The translations under genes and the position numbers were made by a program. A stretch of 8,557 nucleotides of DNA. Source: an uncultured Actinomycetes bacterium (GTDB taxonomy: Bacteria; Actinomycetota; Thermoleophilia; Gaiellales; F1-60-MAGs149). The stretch is taken from contig CAINDT010000059.1 of NCBI GenBank assembly GCA_903847495.1, positions 1-8,557 on the forward strand, in the 5' to 3' direction. This document shows positions 1 to 7,936 of the stretch, piece by piece. Position 1 is the first letter of the stretch, and each line of letters begins with the position of its first letter. The notes under the pieces are model-generated. The model had not been told where the DNA came from, made no database searches, and saw only the letters and a program-made list of their open reading frames with translations.

Positions 1-1652
1 ACGACATCGACCGACTGCGGCATGCGGCCACGGCGTCGCTCCTGGGCCGACGCGACGTGATCATCGTCGCCTCGGTGTCGTGCATCTACGGTCTCGGCTC
101 GACAGACGAGTATCAGGAACGCCTCGTGATCCTCAAGGTGGGAGGCGACACGGAGGGCGGACGCGATGGCCTGCTCCGCTCGCTCGTCGACATCCAGTAC
201 CGACGCAACGACACGGCGCTCGGGCGTGGCAGGTTCCGCGCACGCGGCGACGTGATCGAGTTGCAGCCCGCGTACATGGAGACGGCGTACCGCGTGTCGC
301 TGTTCGGGGACGAGGTCGAGTCGATCACGCACTACGACCCGCTGACGGGCGAGGTCCTCGGCAAGCTCGAAGAGCTCGTGATCTACCCGGCCACGCACTA
401 CGTCACCGATCCCGTCACGATCGAGCGCGCGACGCAGGAGATCATGCGCGAGATGGAGGACTGTGCCCATCGCTTCGAGCAGGACGGCAAGCTGCTGGAG
501 GCGCACCGCATCCGCCAGCGCACGGAGTACGACCTCGAAATGCTGCGCGAGCTCGGGTACTGCAACGGCGTCGAGAACTACTCGCGCATCTTCGAGGGGC
601 GTCCGCCGGGGTCGGCGCCGTTCACCTTGATGGATTACTTTCCCGGCGACTTCCTGCTGTTCATCGACGAGTCGCACCAGACGATCCCGCAGATCGGGGG
701 CATGTACGAGGGCGACCGCTCGCGCAAGAACCAGCTGATCGACCACGGCTTCCGGCTGCCCTCGGCGCTCGACAATCGTCCGCTGCAATTCCACGAGTTC
801 CTCGAGAAGATTGGGCAGGGCGTCCTCGTCTCGGCGACGCCCGGTGCCTTCGAGATGCGCGAGGGCGGCCGCGTCGTGGAGCAGATCATCCGACCGACCG
901 GGCTGATCGACCCGATCGTCGAGATGCGGCCGACCGAGGGGCAGATCGACAACCTGCTGGGGGAGATCCGCCTGCGCGAGCAGGCCGGCGAGCGCGTGCT
1001 CGTCACCACGCTGACCAAGAAGATGGCGGAGGACCTCTCCAACTACCTGATCGAGAACGGCGTGCGCACGCGGTACCTGCATTCCGAGATCGACACGCTC
1101 GAACGGATCCAGATCATCCGTGACCTGCGCCTCGGCGAGTACGACGTACTGGTCGGCGTGAATCTCCTGCGCGAGGGACTGGACTTGCCCGAGGTGTCGC
1201 TCGTCGCGATCCTCGACGCCGACAAGGAGGGCTTCCTGCGCGGTCAGACCGCCCTGATTCAGACGATCGGGCGCGCGGCCCGCAACGTGAACGGTCGCGT
1301 GATCATGTACGGCGACAAGGAGACCGAGTCGATCAAGGGCGCGGTCCGCGAAACACAGCGCCGTCGCGACATCCAGCTCAAGTACAACGAGACGCACGGC
1401 ATCACGCCCGAGACGATCATCAAGGGCGTCTCCGACATCGCCGAGTTCCTCTCGATGGAGAGCCCGAACGTGCCGTCATCGCGACGCGGCCGCAAGCAGG
1501 TGGCGGAGGGGCTCGACCGCAAGGAGCTGCAGAAGCTCTCCGTGGAGCTTGAGGAGGCGATGTTCCTCGCCGCCGAGGAGCTGCGCTTCGAAGAGGCCGC
1601 GCGTCTCCGCGACGAGATCAAGGCGATCCAGCGCGAGCTGCAGGCGCAGTAG
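1..1652 (+). CDS. uvrB: UvrABC excision nuclease subunit B, 5' end cut by window
   Basis: UvrB is the damage-verifying helicase-like subunit of nucleotide excision repair. UvrA loads it on damaged DNA, and it then recruits UvrC. The reading frame is open from the first full codon at position 3 (DIDRLRHAATASLL), so the gene starts outside the window. About 549 residues are visible of a usual 660-680, and the N-terminal Walker A and damage-probing beta-hairpin are missing. Visible family motifs are IVASVSCIYGLGS near the left edge, the Walker B-type DESH box (666-677) followed by QTIPQIGGMY, the motif region HSEIDTLER to VGVNLLREGLDLPEVSL (1080-1205), and helicase motif VI QTIGRAARN (1260-1286). 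The C-terminal UVR domain (about 1535-1640, LEEAMFLAAEELRFEEAARLRDEI) contacts UvrC. The gene ends at TAG 1650-1652, directly against a hairpin. Identification is very secure; the upstream start and regulation cannot be seen. Confidence 0.98.
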   Translation, partial: DIDRLRHAATASLLGRRDVIIVASVSCIYGLGSTDEYQERLVILKVGGDTEGGRDGLLRSLVDIQYRRNDTALGRGRFRARGDVIELQPAYMETAYRVSLFGDEVESITHYDPLTGEVLGKLEELVIYPATHYVTDPVTIERATQEIMREMEDCAHRFEQDGKLLEAHRIRQRTEYDLEMLRELGYCNGVENYSRIFEGRPPGSAPFTLMDYFPGDFLLFIDESHQTIPQIGGMYEGDRSRKNQLIDHGFRLPSALDNRPLQFHEFLEKIGQGVLVSATPGAFEMREGGRVVEQIIRPTGLIDPIVEMRPTEGQIDNLLGEIRLREQAGERVLVTTLTKKMAEDLSNYLIENGVRTRYLHSEIDTLERIQIIRDLRLGEYDVLVGVNLLREGLDLPEVSLVAILDADKEGFLRGQTALIQTIGRAARNVNGRVIMYGDKETESIKGAVRETQRRRDIQLKYNETHGITPETIIKGVSDIAEFLSMESPNVPSSRRGRKQVAEGLDRKELQKLSVELEEAMFLAAEELRFEEAARLRDEIKAIQRELQAQ

Positions 1653-1689
1653 CGCCGGGTTCCCGCCCAGACGGGACGGGACCCGGCGC
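1652..1689. terminator. GC-rich hairpin between convergent uvrB and lipoprotein genes
   Basis: A perfect 9-bp inverted repeat, gcgccgggt (1652-1660) and acccggcgc (1681-1689), can be lengthened by cccg (1662-1665) pairing with cggg (1677-1680) past one bulged t. It starts at the last base of the uvrB stop codon and ends 7 bases before the stop codon of the convergent lipoprotein gene. The position suits a terminator shared by both strands. Neither strand has a clear T run after the stem, so it is not a classical intrinsic terminator. It could act with Rho, or mainly stabilise the 3' ends of transcripts. Confidence 0.6.
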
Positions 1690-1696
1690 CCGAGCG

Positions 1697-2113
1697 CTAG
1701 CTGGTCTGGCAGGCCTGCTTGTACAGCGAGGCCGGGACCTCGGCGCTGTCCTCGGAGTCGCCGCAGACCATGTCGCGGTCCATCAGGGCCCACACCGGAC
1801 CCTCAGCCTGGACCACGACCGTCTCCGTGAACGACGCGGAGCCGTCCGCGACGTCGGGCGTCAGGACGGCCCAGCCATCCGCGCACGTGAAGCCGCCTTC
1901 GGGCAGCGTGGCCGTGGTGCCGTTGCTCTTGCCGAATTCCTCGACCCAAGTGTCAAAGGTGGCCTGATCGCAGACGGCGCTGCCGCCGCCGATCACGCTG
2001 TCGGTCGCGGAGGCCGCGCTCGAGGAGTCGCCCCCGTCATCGCCACCACAGGCGGCGACGCCGAGCGTCGTGAGCAGCAGGAGGAGCAGGAGGGGGAGCG
2101 TGGTCTTCTTCAT
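1697..2113 (-). CDS. Small secreted lipoprotein of unknown function
   Basis: This 138-residue protein begins with a lipoprotein signal peptide: KK at residues 2-3, a long leucine run (8-14), and the lipobox VAAC with the lipidated Cys at residue 22. A flexible Gly/Asp/Ser-rich tether follows (23-46). The mature domain (about 47-138) carries exactly four cysteines, at 48, 77, 117 and 135, which suggests two disulfides in a small extracytoplasmic domain. The domain includes the stretches DQATFDTWVEEF, GFTCADGWAVL and EGPVWALMDR. I do not recognise a named family. By composition it resembles the many short lipoproteins of Actinomycetota, and it should sit on the outer face of the cytoplasmic membrane. 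It has no Shine-Dalgarno; a TACGCT box ends 6 nt before the ATG, suggesting a leaderless message. It follows ridA on the same strand after 69 nt but appears to have its own promoter. Confidence 0.85.
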   Translation of the reverse strand: MKKTTLPLLLLLLLTTLGVAACGGDDGGDSSSAASATDSVIGGGSAVCDQATFDTWVEEFGKSNGTTATLPEGGFTCADGWAVLTPDVADGSASFTETVVVQAEGPVWALMDRDMVCGDSEDSAEVPASLYKQACQTS

Positions 2114-2119
2114 ACGGGC

Positions 2120-2125
2120 AGCGTA
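2120..2125 (-). promoter_or_regulatory. Candidate -10 box of leaderless lipoprotein mRNA
   Basis: On the minus strand TACGCT is followed by exactly six bases (gcccgt) and then the ATG. A transcript starting 7 nt after the box would begin at the A of ATG. No Shine-Dalgarno is present, and no convincing -35 hexamer is seen. The call rests on the same arrangement before four other genes in the window. Confidence 0.55.
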
Positions 2126-2126
2126 C

Positions 2127-2160
2127 GCGGTGACGACCCGGACGCCCGGACCGTCACCGC
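2127..2160. repeat. 9-bp inverted repeat: ridA terminator or operator
   Basis: gcggtgacg (2127-2135) and cgtcaccgc (2152-2160) are perfect reverse complements separated by 16 bases. The dyad lies wholly in the 69-nt gap between ridA (stop at 2183-2185) and the lipoprotein gene, and begins one base from the lipoprotein -10 box. It could be a stem ending ridA transcription, though no T run follows on the minus strand. It could instead be an operator spanning the region upstream of the lipoprotein promoter. The sequence alone does not decide. Confidence 0.45.
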
Positions 2161-2182
2161 ATCGCCACCTTCGCGCTCCCGA

Positions 2183-2569
2183 CTACGAGCCAGATCCGAC
2201 GACCGCGACGGCGTCGATCTCGACCAGAAACCCGCCGAGCGTGCTGCCGACCGTGGTGCGACAGGGACGGTGGGCACCGAAGCGACGGGCGTACACCTCG
2301 TTGTAGGCGTCGAAGTCGCCGGCGAGATCCTGCAGGTGTGCCGTGATCTTGACGACGTCGGCGAGCGTGGCGCCACCCGCGGCGAGCACCTTCTCGAGAT
2401 TGTCGAAGACGAGCTCCGTCTGCGCGGCGACATCATCGCCCTCGACCTCGTTGTTCGCGTTGAACGGGGCCTGGCCCGACGTCCAGAGCATGTCGCCGAC
2501 CTTGATGGCGGGCGTGTACGGGGCGGACGGCGGCGGTGCGCCCTCCGGGTGCAGCTTCTCCTGCGGCAT
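2183..2569 (-). CDS. RidA/YjgF-family enamine/imine deaminase
   Basis: RidA proteins are small trimeric cytosolic enzymes that hydrolyse reactive enamines and imines, such as 2-aminoacrylate released by PLP-dependent dehydratases, to 2-oxoacids and ammonia. The ATG at 2569 gives 128 residues, the usual length. It is chosen because a strong GAGGAGG (2575-2581 on the plus strand) lies 5 nt upstream. Family features include SGQAP at residues 31-35, FDNLEKVLAAGGATLADVVK (55-74), FDAYNEVYARRF (86-97, N90), the catalytic-type arginine R104 in CRTTV, and VEIDAVAV (E117) near the C-terminus. R104 and E117 match Arg105 and Glu120 of E. coli RidA, supporting deaminase activity. The loop between them is two residues shorter than in E. 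coli, and the Cys two residues after the arginine is absent, so the exact Rid subgroup is uncertain. The gene is divergent from the DUF4389 gene. Confidence 0.92.
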   Translation of the reverse strand: MPQEKLHPEGAPPPSAPYTPAIKVGDMLWTSGQAPFNANNEVEGDDVAAQTELVFDNLEKVLAAGGATLADVVKITAHLQDLAGDFDAYNEVYARRFGAHRPCRTTVGSTLGGFLVEIDAVAVVGSGS

Positions 2570-2574
2570 GGAAT

Positions 2575-2581
2575 CCTCCTC
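2575..2581 (-). promoter_or_regulatory. Strong Shine-Dalgarno deciding the RidA start
   Basis: GAGGAGG on the minus strand, 5 nt before the ATG at 2569. It supports the 128-residue start over an upstream in-frame ATG at 2707. It is the only strong ribosome-binding site seen in the window, in contrast to the SD-less starts of five other genes. Confidence 0.8.
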
Positions 2582-2595
2582 GGTGGAACTCCCGC

Positions 2596-2601
2596 AGCGT
2601 A
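2596..2601 (-). promoter_or_regulatory. Candidate -10 box for ridA
   Basis: TACGCT on the minus strand (agcgta on the plus strand) would place the start of transcription near 2589. That gives a leader of about 20 nt which includes the GAGGAGG ribosome-binding site. No clear -35 is seen. The hexamer is identical to the boxes found before the leaderless genes. Confidence 0.45.
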
Positions 2602-2618
2602 CCGTCCGCTGAGGGGCA

Positions 2619-2624
2619 TACGCT
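2619..2624 (+). promoter_or_regulatory. Candidate -10 box of leaderless DUF4389 gene
   Basis: TACGCT followed by six bases (cctgtc) and then ATG at 2631. It is the mirror image of the ridA box 17 bp away. A purine run gagggg (2611-2616) lies 14 nt from the ATG, too far for a normal Shine-Dalgarno. Confidence 0.55.
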
Positions 2625-2630
2625 CCTGTC

Positions 2631-3308
2631 ATGAGCAGCAGCGAGTCTCCGGCCGTTCCGCCTCCGCCTGTCACTGCCGGGGAGCGCCCGTATCCGGTCA
2701 ACCTCACCGTCGACTACCCCGAGGGGCCTCGTAACCGCGCGACGGTCTTCTTTCGCCTGATTCTCGCGATCCCCGTCGTCCTGCTGCTCGACCTGTTCAT
2801 CGGGTACGCATCGTCGGCCACCGGCGACAGCAGCGGCGTACAGACCGCCACGGCTCTCGGCGGCTTCCTCTTCCTGCCAACGCTGCTGCTGCTCCTGTTC
2901 CGCCACCGGTACCCGCGCTGGTGGTTCGACTTCAACGTGCAGCTGCTCGCCTTTGTCAATCGGGTCCTGCTCTACGTGTACCTGCTGCGGGACGAATACC
3001 CGTCCACCGAAGACCGCCAGGCACTCAACCTGCGCGTTGTCTACCCCGATGCCAAGCAGGAGCTGTCGCGCGGCCTGCCCCTCGTGAAATGGCTGCTGGC
3101 CTTTCCGCACTATGTTGTGCTGTTCTTCCTGGGTATCGGTCTCGTCGTCGTCACCGTGATCGCCTGGTTCGCGATCCTCTTCACCGGTCGCTACCCGCGC
3201 GGGTTGTTCGACTTCACCGTGGGCGTCTTGCGCTGGTCGACGCGGGTGAGTTGCTACGCGATCCTGCTCACCACGGATCGCTACCCACCCTTCCGCCTCG
3301 GCGAGTAG
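2631..3308 (+). CDS. DUF4389 integral membrane protein
   Basis: This 225-residue protein has a Pro-rich N-terminus, then YPVNLTVDYPEGPRNRATVFFRLILAIPV, typical of DUF4389 proteins common in Actinomycetota. Hydrophobic segments lie at about 38-60, 76-90, 103-118, 151-176 and 187-206. The longest, at 151-176, could be a full membrane span on its own. The protein appears internally duplicated. Residues about 21-124 (VDYP, RLILAIP, RHRYPRWWFDFNVQLLAFVNRVLLY, DEYP) align by eye with about 125-221 (VVYP, KWLLAFP, TGRYPRGLFDFTVGVLRWSTRVSCY, DRYPPF). No catalytic motif is evident and the function of the family is unknown; the location should be the cytoplasmic membrane. The ATG at 2631 is supported by the TACGCT box 6 nt upstream. 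It is transcribed divergently from ridA and in the same direction as uvrA. Confidence 0.88.
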   Translation: MSSSESPAVPPPPVTAGERPYPVNLTVDYPEGPRNRATVFFRLILAIPVVLLLDLFIGYASSATGDSSGVQTATALGGFLFLPTLLLLLFRHRYPRWWFDFNVQLLAFVNRVLLYVYLLRDEYPSTEDRQALNLRVVYPDAKQELSRGLPLVKWLLAFPHYVVLFFLGIGLVVVTVIAWFAILFTGRYPRGLFDFTVGVLRWSTRVSCYAILLTTDRYPPFRLGE

Positions 3309-3315
3309 AGCGGAC

Positions 3316-3333
3316 CCGGCCGGCGGGCGCCGG
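3316..3333 (+). terminator. Weak GC hairpin after DUF4389 gene
   Basis: ccggc (3316-3320) can pair with gccgg (3329-3333) over an 8-nt loop, 7 nt after the TAG stop and just upstream of the uvrA promoter box. The stem is short and there is no T run. In such GC-rich sequence it may be chance. Confidence 0.25.
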
Positions 3334-3342
3334 ACGTGCGAT

Positions 3343-3348
3343 TAGGCT
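3343..3348 (+). promoter_or_regulatory. Candidate -10 box of leaderless uvrA mRNA
   Basis: TAGGCT followed by six bases (gatcgg) and then ATG at 3355, matching the TANNNT-N6-ATG layout of the neighbouring genes. I see no GAACNNNNGTTC-type LexA box in the 46-bp gap, so SOS control is not evident. Confidence 0.55.
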
Positions 3349-3354
3349 GATCGG

Positions 3355-6201
<2,847 letters not shown>

Positions 6202-6205
6202 CCGG

Positions 6206-6211
6206 TACGCT
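6206..6211 (+). promoter_or_regulatory. Candidate -10 box of leaderless CPACG-protein gene
   Basis: TACGCT followed by seven bases (gccgcgc) and ATG at 6219, just after the uvrA stop codon (6199-6201). No Shine-Dalgarno is visible. The gene could also be read through from uvrA, 17 nt away; the box suggests an independent start. Confidence 0.5.
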
Positions 6212-6218
6212 GCCGCGC

Positions 6219-6596
6219 ATGGACCCGCGCCTCGAGACCATCACCCCGTCCGACGTCGATACCGATCGGTCGATCTGGACCGATGAGGAGATCGAGTCCT
6301 TCGAGGGCATCGACACCTCCGACGGCGAGTGGTATGCGATCCGCACTGATCCCTGGCCCTGTCCGGCCTGTGGCGCGGTCTTCGAGTACGTGACCGGCGC
6401 GCATCTCGTGCTCGTGGCGCCGAGCAAGGACGACCTGATCGAGATCGCCGCTCAGTGTCAGAAGATCGGTCGCAACGCGCGGATCGTCGAGTACGACGAC
6501 AAGCTTCCCGCGATCTCGATCTTCCAGTGGCGCGCCCTCGGCCGTCCGGTGCACGGCTTCCGCGAGGATCTCCGCGGCGGCAAGCCGTCGGCTTAA
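6219..6596 (+). CDS. Uncharacterised 125-residue protein with one CPACG knuckle
   Basis: The protein is acidic at its N-terminus (SDVDTDRSIWTDEEIESFEGID, about residues 11-32). It then has DPWPCPACGAVFEYVTGAHLVLV (45-67), where C48 and C51 form a rubredoxin-like zinc-knuckle half, and a stretch SKDDLIEIAAQCQKIGRNARIVEY (69-92) that looks like a mixed helix-strand unit. Only one further Cys is present (C80), so a complete four-Cys site within one chain is impossible. A metal would need dimerisation or His/Asp ligands such as H62. There is no signal peptide or membrane segment, so it is probably cytosolic. I do not recognise a named family. The frame is open far upstream inside uvrA, but the ATG at 6219 is chosen because it follows the uvrA stop and a TACGCT box. 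The gene overlaps the convergent LLM gene by 4 nt. Confidence 0.85.
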   Translation: MDPRLETITPSDVDTDRSIWTDEEIESFEGIDTSDGEWYAIRTDPWPCPACGAVFEYVTGAHLVLVAPSKDDLIEIAAQCQKIGRNARIVEYDDKLPAISIFQWRALGRPVHGFREDLRGGKPSA

Positions 6597-7528
6597 GCGG
6601 CTGCCTCGACCGCCGCGACCAGGCGGCGGCAGAGGTCGGGAACCTCGGCGGGATCGTCCGTGTACTGCGACGGCTTGAAGCAGATCGACGTGTACCCCTC
6701 GGCGAGTTTGCCGGGAATCGCCTGCATCGCCTCGTCAAGGTCGCCCGGTAGGTCGTCGGCGGGGAAGCGCGGACGAATGCCGCCGATCATCTCGATCGAC
6801 GACGGATCGCGACCCGCAGCAGTCATCGCCCCGCGAATGTCCTCGAGGTCCTGCGGCGTAGGCGTGCCGAAGGGATGGAACCCGTGTCCGTACTCGACGA
6901 GTCGCCGGAGGATCGGCCCGTGCACGTGCTGGCCACCGAACCACATGCGCGGACCGTCAGGACGCCAGCACTTCGGCTCGAGATAGACCTCGTCGAAGTC
7001 GTAGAAGTCGCCGTGGAACGACGCCGGCGACTGCGCCCAGACCAGGCGCATGATCGCGAGTTGCTCGTCGAGGATGCGACCGCGCTTCGTGAACGGCACG
7101 CCCAGCGCCGCGTACTCCTCGTCAAGCCACGACACCGTGGGCTGCACGACGAGTCGGCCTTCGCTGAGGAGATCCAGCGTGGCGAGTTGCGTGGCCGTAT
7201 GGAGTGGGTGCCGCAGTGGGTAGATCAGCGCTGACAGCGCGATGCGGATGCGCGACGTGCGCGCCGCAATGGCGCTGGCGAGCGCGATCGAGTCCGGCCA
7301 GGGCGTGAACGGATCCTGGTTGCCCGGTGCGGCGTAGTCACGCGGATTGGCCATGCGTCCCTCGGCGCCGGCCTTCGGCGTGAGCAGCACGTGATCGCTC
7401 AGCATCACCGTCTCGACACCCGCCGCCTCGGCGTCGACCGCCATCTGGACGAGCGCGCGCATGTCGCGCTCGGGGGTCAGCGTCCACTGCTCGAGCAGCA
7501 CCAGCACGACGCCGGGCTTCACGCTCAC
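6593..7528 (-). CDS. F420-type luciferase-like (LLM) oxidoreductase
   Basis: This 311-residue TIM-barrel protein belongs to the bacterial luciferase-like superfamily, closest by pattern to the coenzyme F420-dependent subgroup. Recognisable blocks are AVDAEAAGVETVMLSDHV (30-47), TSRIRIALSALIYPLRHP (91-108), LATLDLLSEGRLVVQPTVSWLDEEYAALGVPFTKRGRILDEQLAIMRLVW (115-164) and GPRMWFGG (182-189). The usual glycines before the SW/GW step are replaced by QPT here, a small departure. The substrate cannot be told, and an FMN-dependent monooxygenase is the main alternative. The start is GTG at 7528, one base after the TGA of gloA, with only a weak AGG as Shine-Dalgarno. This implies translational coupling and a shared panB-gloA-LLM transcript. 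The TAA stop shares the palindrome TTAA (6593-6596) with the stop of the convergent gene. Confidence 0.9.
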   Translation of the reverse strand: MSVKPGVVLVLLEQWTLTPERDMRALVQMAVDAEAAGVETVMLSDHVLLTPKAGAEGRMANPRDYAAPGNQDPFTPWPDSIALASAIAARTSRIRIALSALIYPLRHPLHTATQLATLDLLSEGRLVVQPTVSWLDEEYAALGVPFTKRGRILDEQLAIMRLVWAQSPASFHGDFYDFDEVYLEPKCWRPDGPRMWFGGQHVHGPILRRLVEYGHGFHPFGTPTPQDLEDIRGAMTAAGRDPSSIEMIGGIRPRFPADDLPGDLDEAMQAIPGKLAEGYTSICFKPSQYTDDPAEVPDLCRRLVAAVEAAA

Positions 7529-7529
7529 G

Positions 7530-7919
7530 TCAGTCGCCTGCGACCTTCTCGATCAGCTCGATCCGGTAGCCGTCGGGATCGCGCACGAAACAGAGGCGCG
7601 AACCGCCCTCGCGGACCGAGTACGGGGGCTTCTCCGGCTGCACGCCGATCTCCGCGAGCCGGGCCAAGGTCTCGTCGAGATCCTGGACGTGGTACGCGAT
7701 GTGCCCGTACCCGGTGCCGATGTCGTAGTCCTCGGTGCGACCGAAGTTGAAGGTCAGCTCGAGAGGCGTGTTCTCCGACCCCTCGGGCGCGACGTAGATG
7801 TTGATCGCCTCGTCACGGATCGGGTAGCGCTTGAGTTCCTTGAAGCCAAGGGCGCCGCAGTAGAACGCGATCGAGCGCTCGATCTCGTTGATGCGATAGC
7901 AGACGTGGGCGTATTTCAT
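7530..7919 (-). CDS. gloA: Glyoxalase I (lactoylglutathione lyase type, VOC fold)
   Basis: Glyoxalase I isomerises the hemithioacetal of methylglyoxal and a thiol to a lactoyl-thioester, detoxifying methylglyoxal in the cytosol. The 129-residue protein is about the length of E. coli GloA (135) and matches it along its whole length: MKYAHVCYRINEIERSIAFY, LGFKELKRYP, LELTFNFG, YDIGTGYGHIAYHV and FVRDPDGYRIELIEK. The four metal ligands of E. coli GloA (His5, Glu56, His74, Glu122) are all present as H5, E54, H73 and E121, so it should be an active short-form enzyme, probably Ni/Co type. If the host is an actinobacterium, the natural thiol may be mycothiol or another thiol rather than glutathione, which the sequence cannot show. 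It lies 17 nt after panB and 1 nt before the LLM gene. A TACGCT box in the panB gap suggests an internal leaderless start. Confidence 0.93.
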   Translation of the reverse strand: MKYAHVCYRINEIERSIAFYCGALGFKELKRYPIRDEAINIYVAPEGSENTPLELTFNFGRTEDYDIGTGYGHIAYHVQDLDETLARLAEIGVQPEKPPYSVREGGSRLCFVRDPDGYRIELIEKVAGD

Positions 7920-7925
7920 GCGCCC

Positions 7926-7931
7926 AGCGTA
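7926..7931 (-). promoter_or_regulatory. Candidate internal -10 box before gloA
   Basis: TACGCT on the minus strand followed by six bases (gggcgc) and ATG at 7919. It lies in the 17-nt gap between the panB stop and gloA, and no Shine-Dalgarno is present. It would give gloA and the LLM gene a promoter independent of panB. Confidence 0.5.
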
Positions 7932-7936
7932 GCGAC

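Noticed and set aside
2183..2707. A longer RidA start at 2707
   Set aside because: It would overlap the start of the divergent DUF4389 gene and run through both promoter boxes. The ATG at 2569 has a strong SD and gives the family's normal length.
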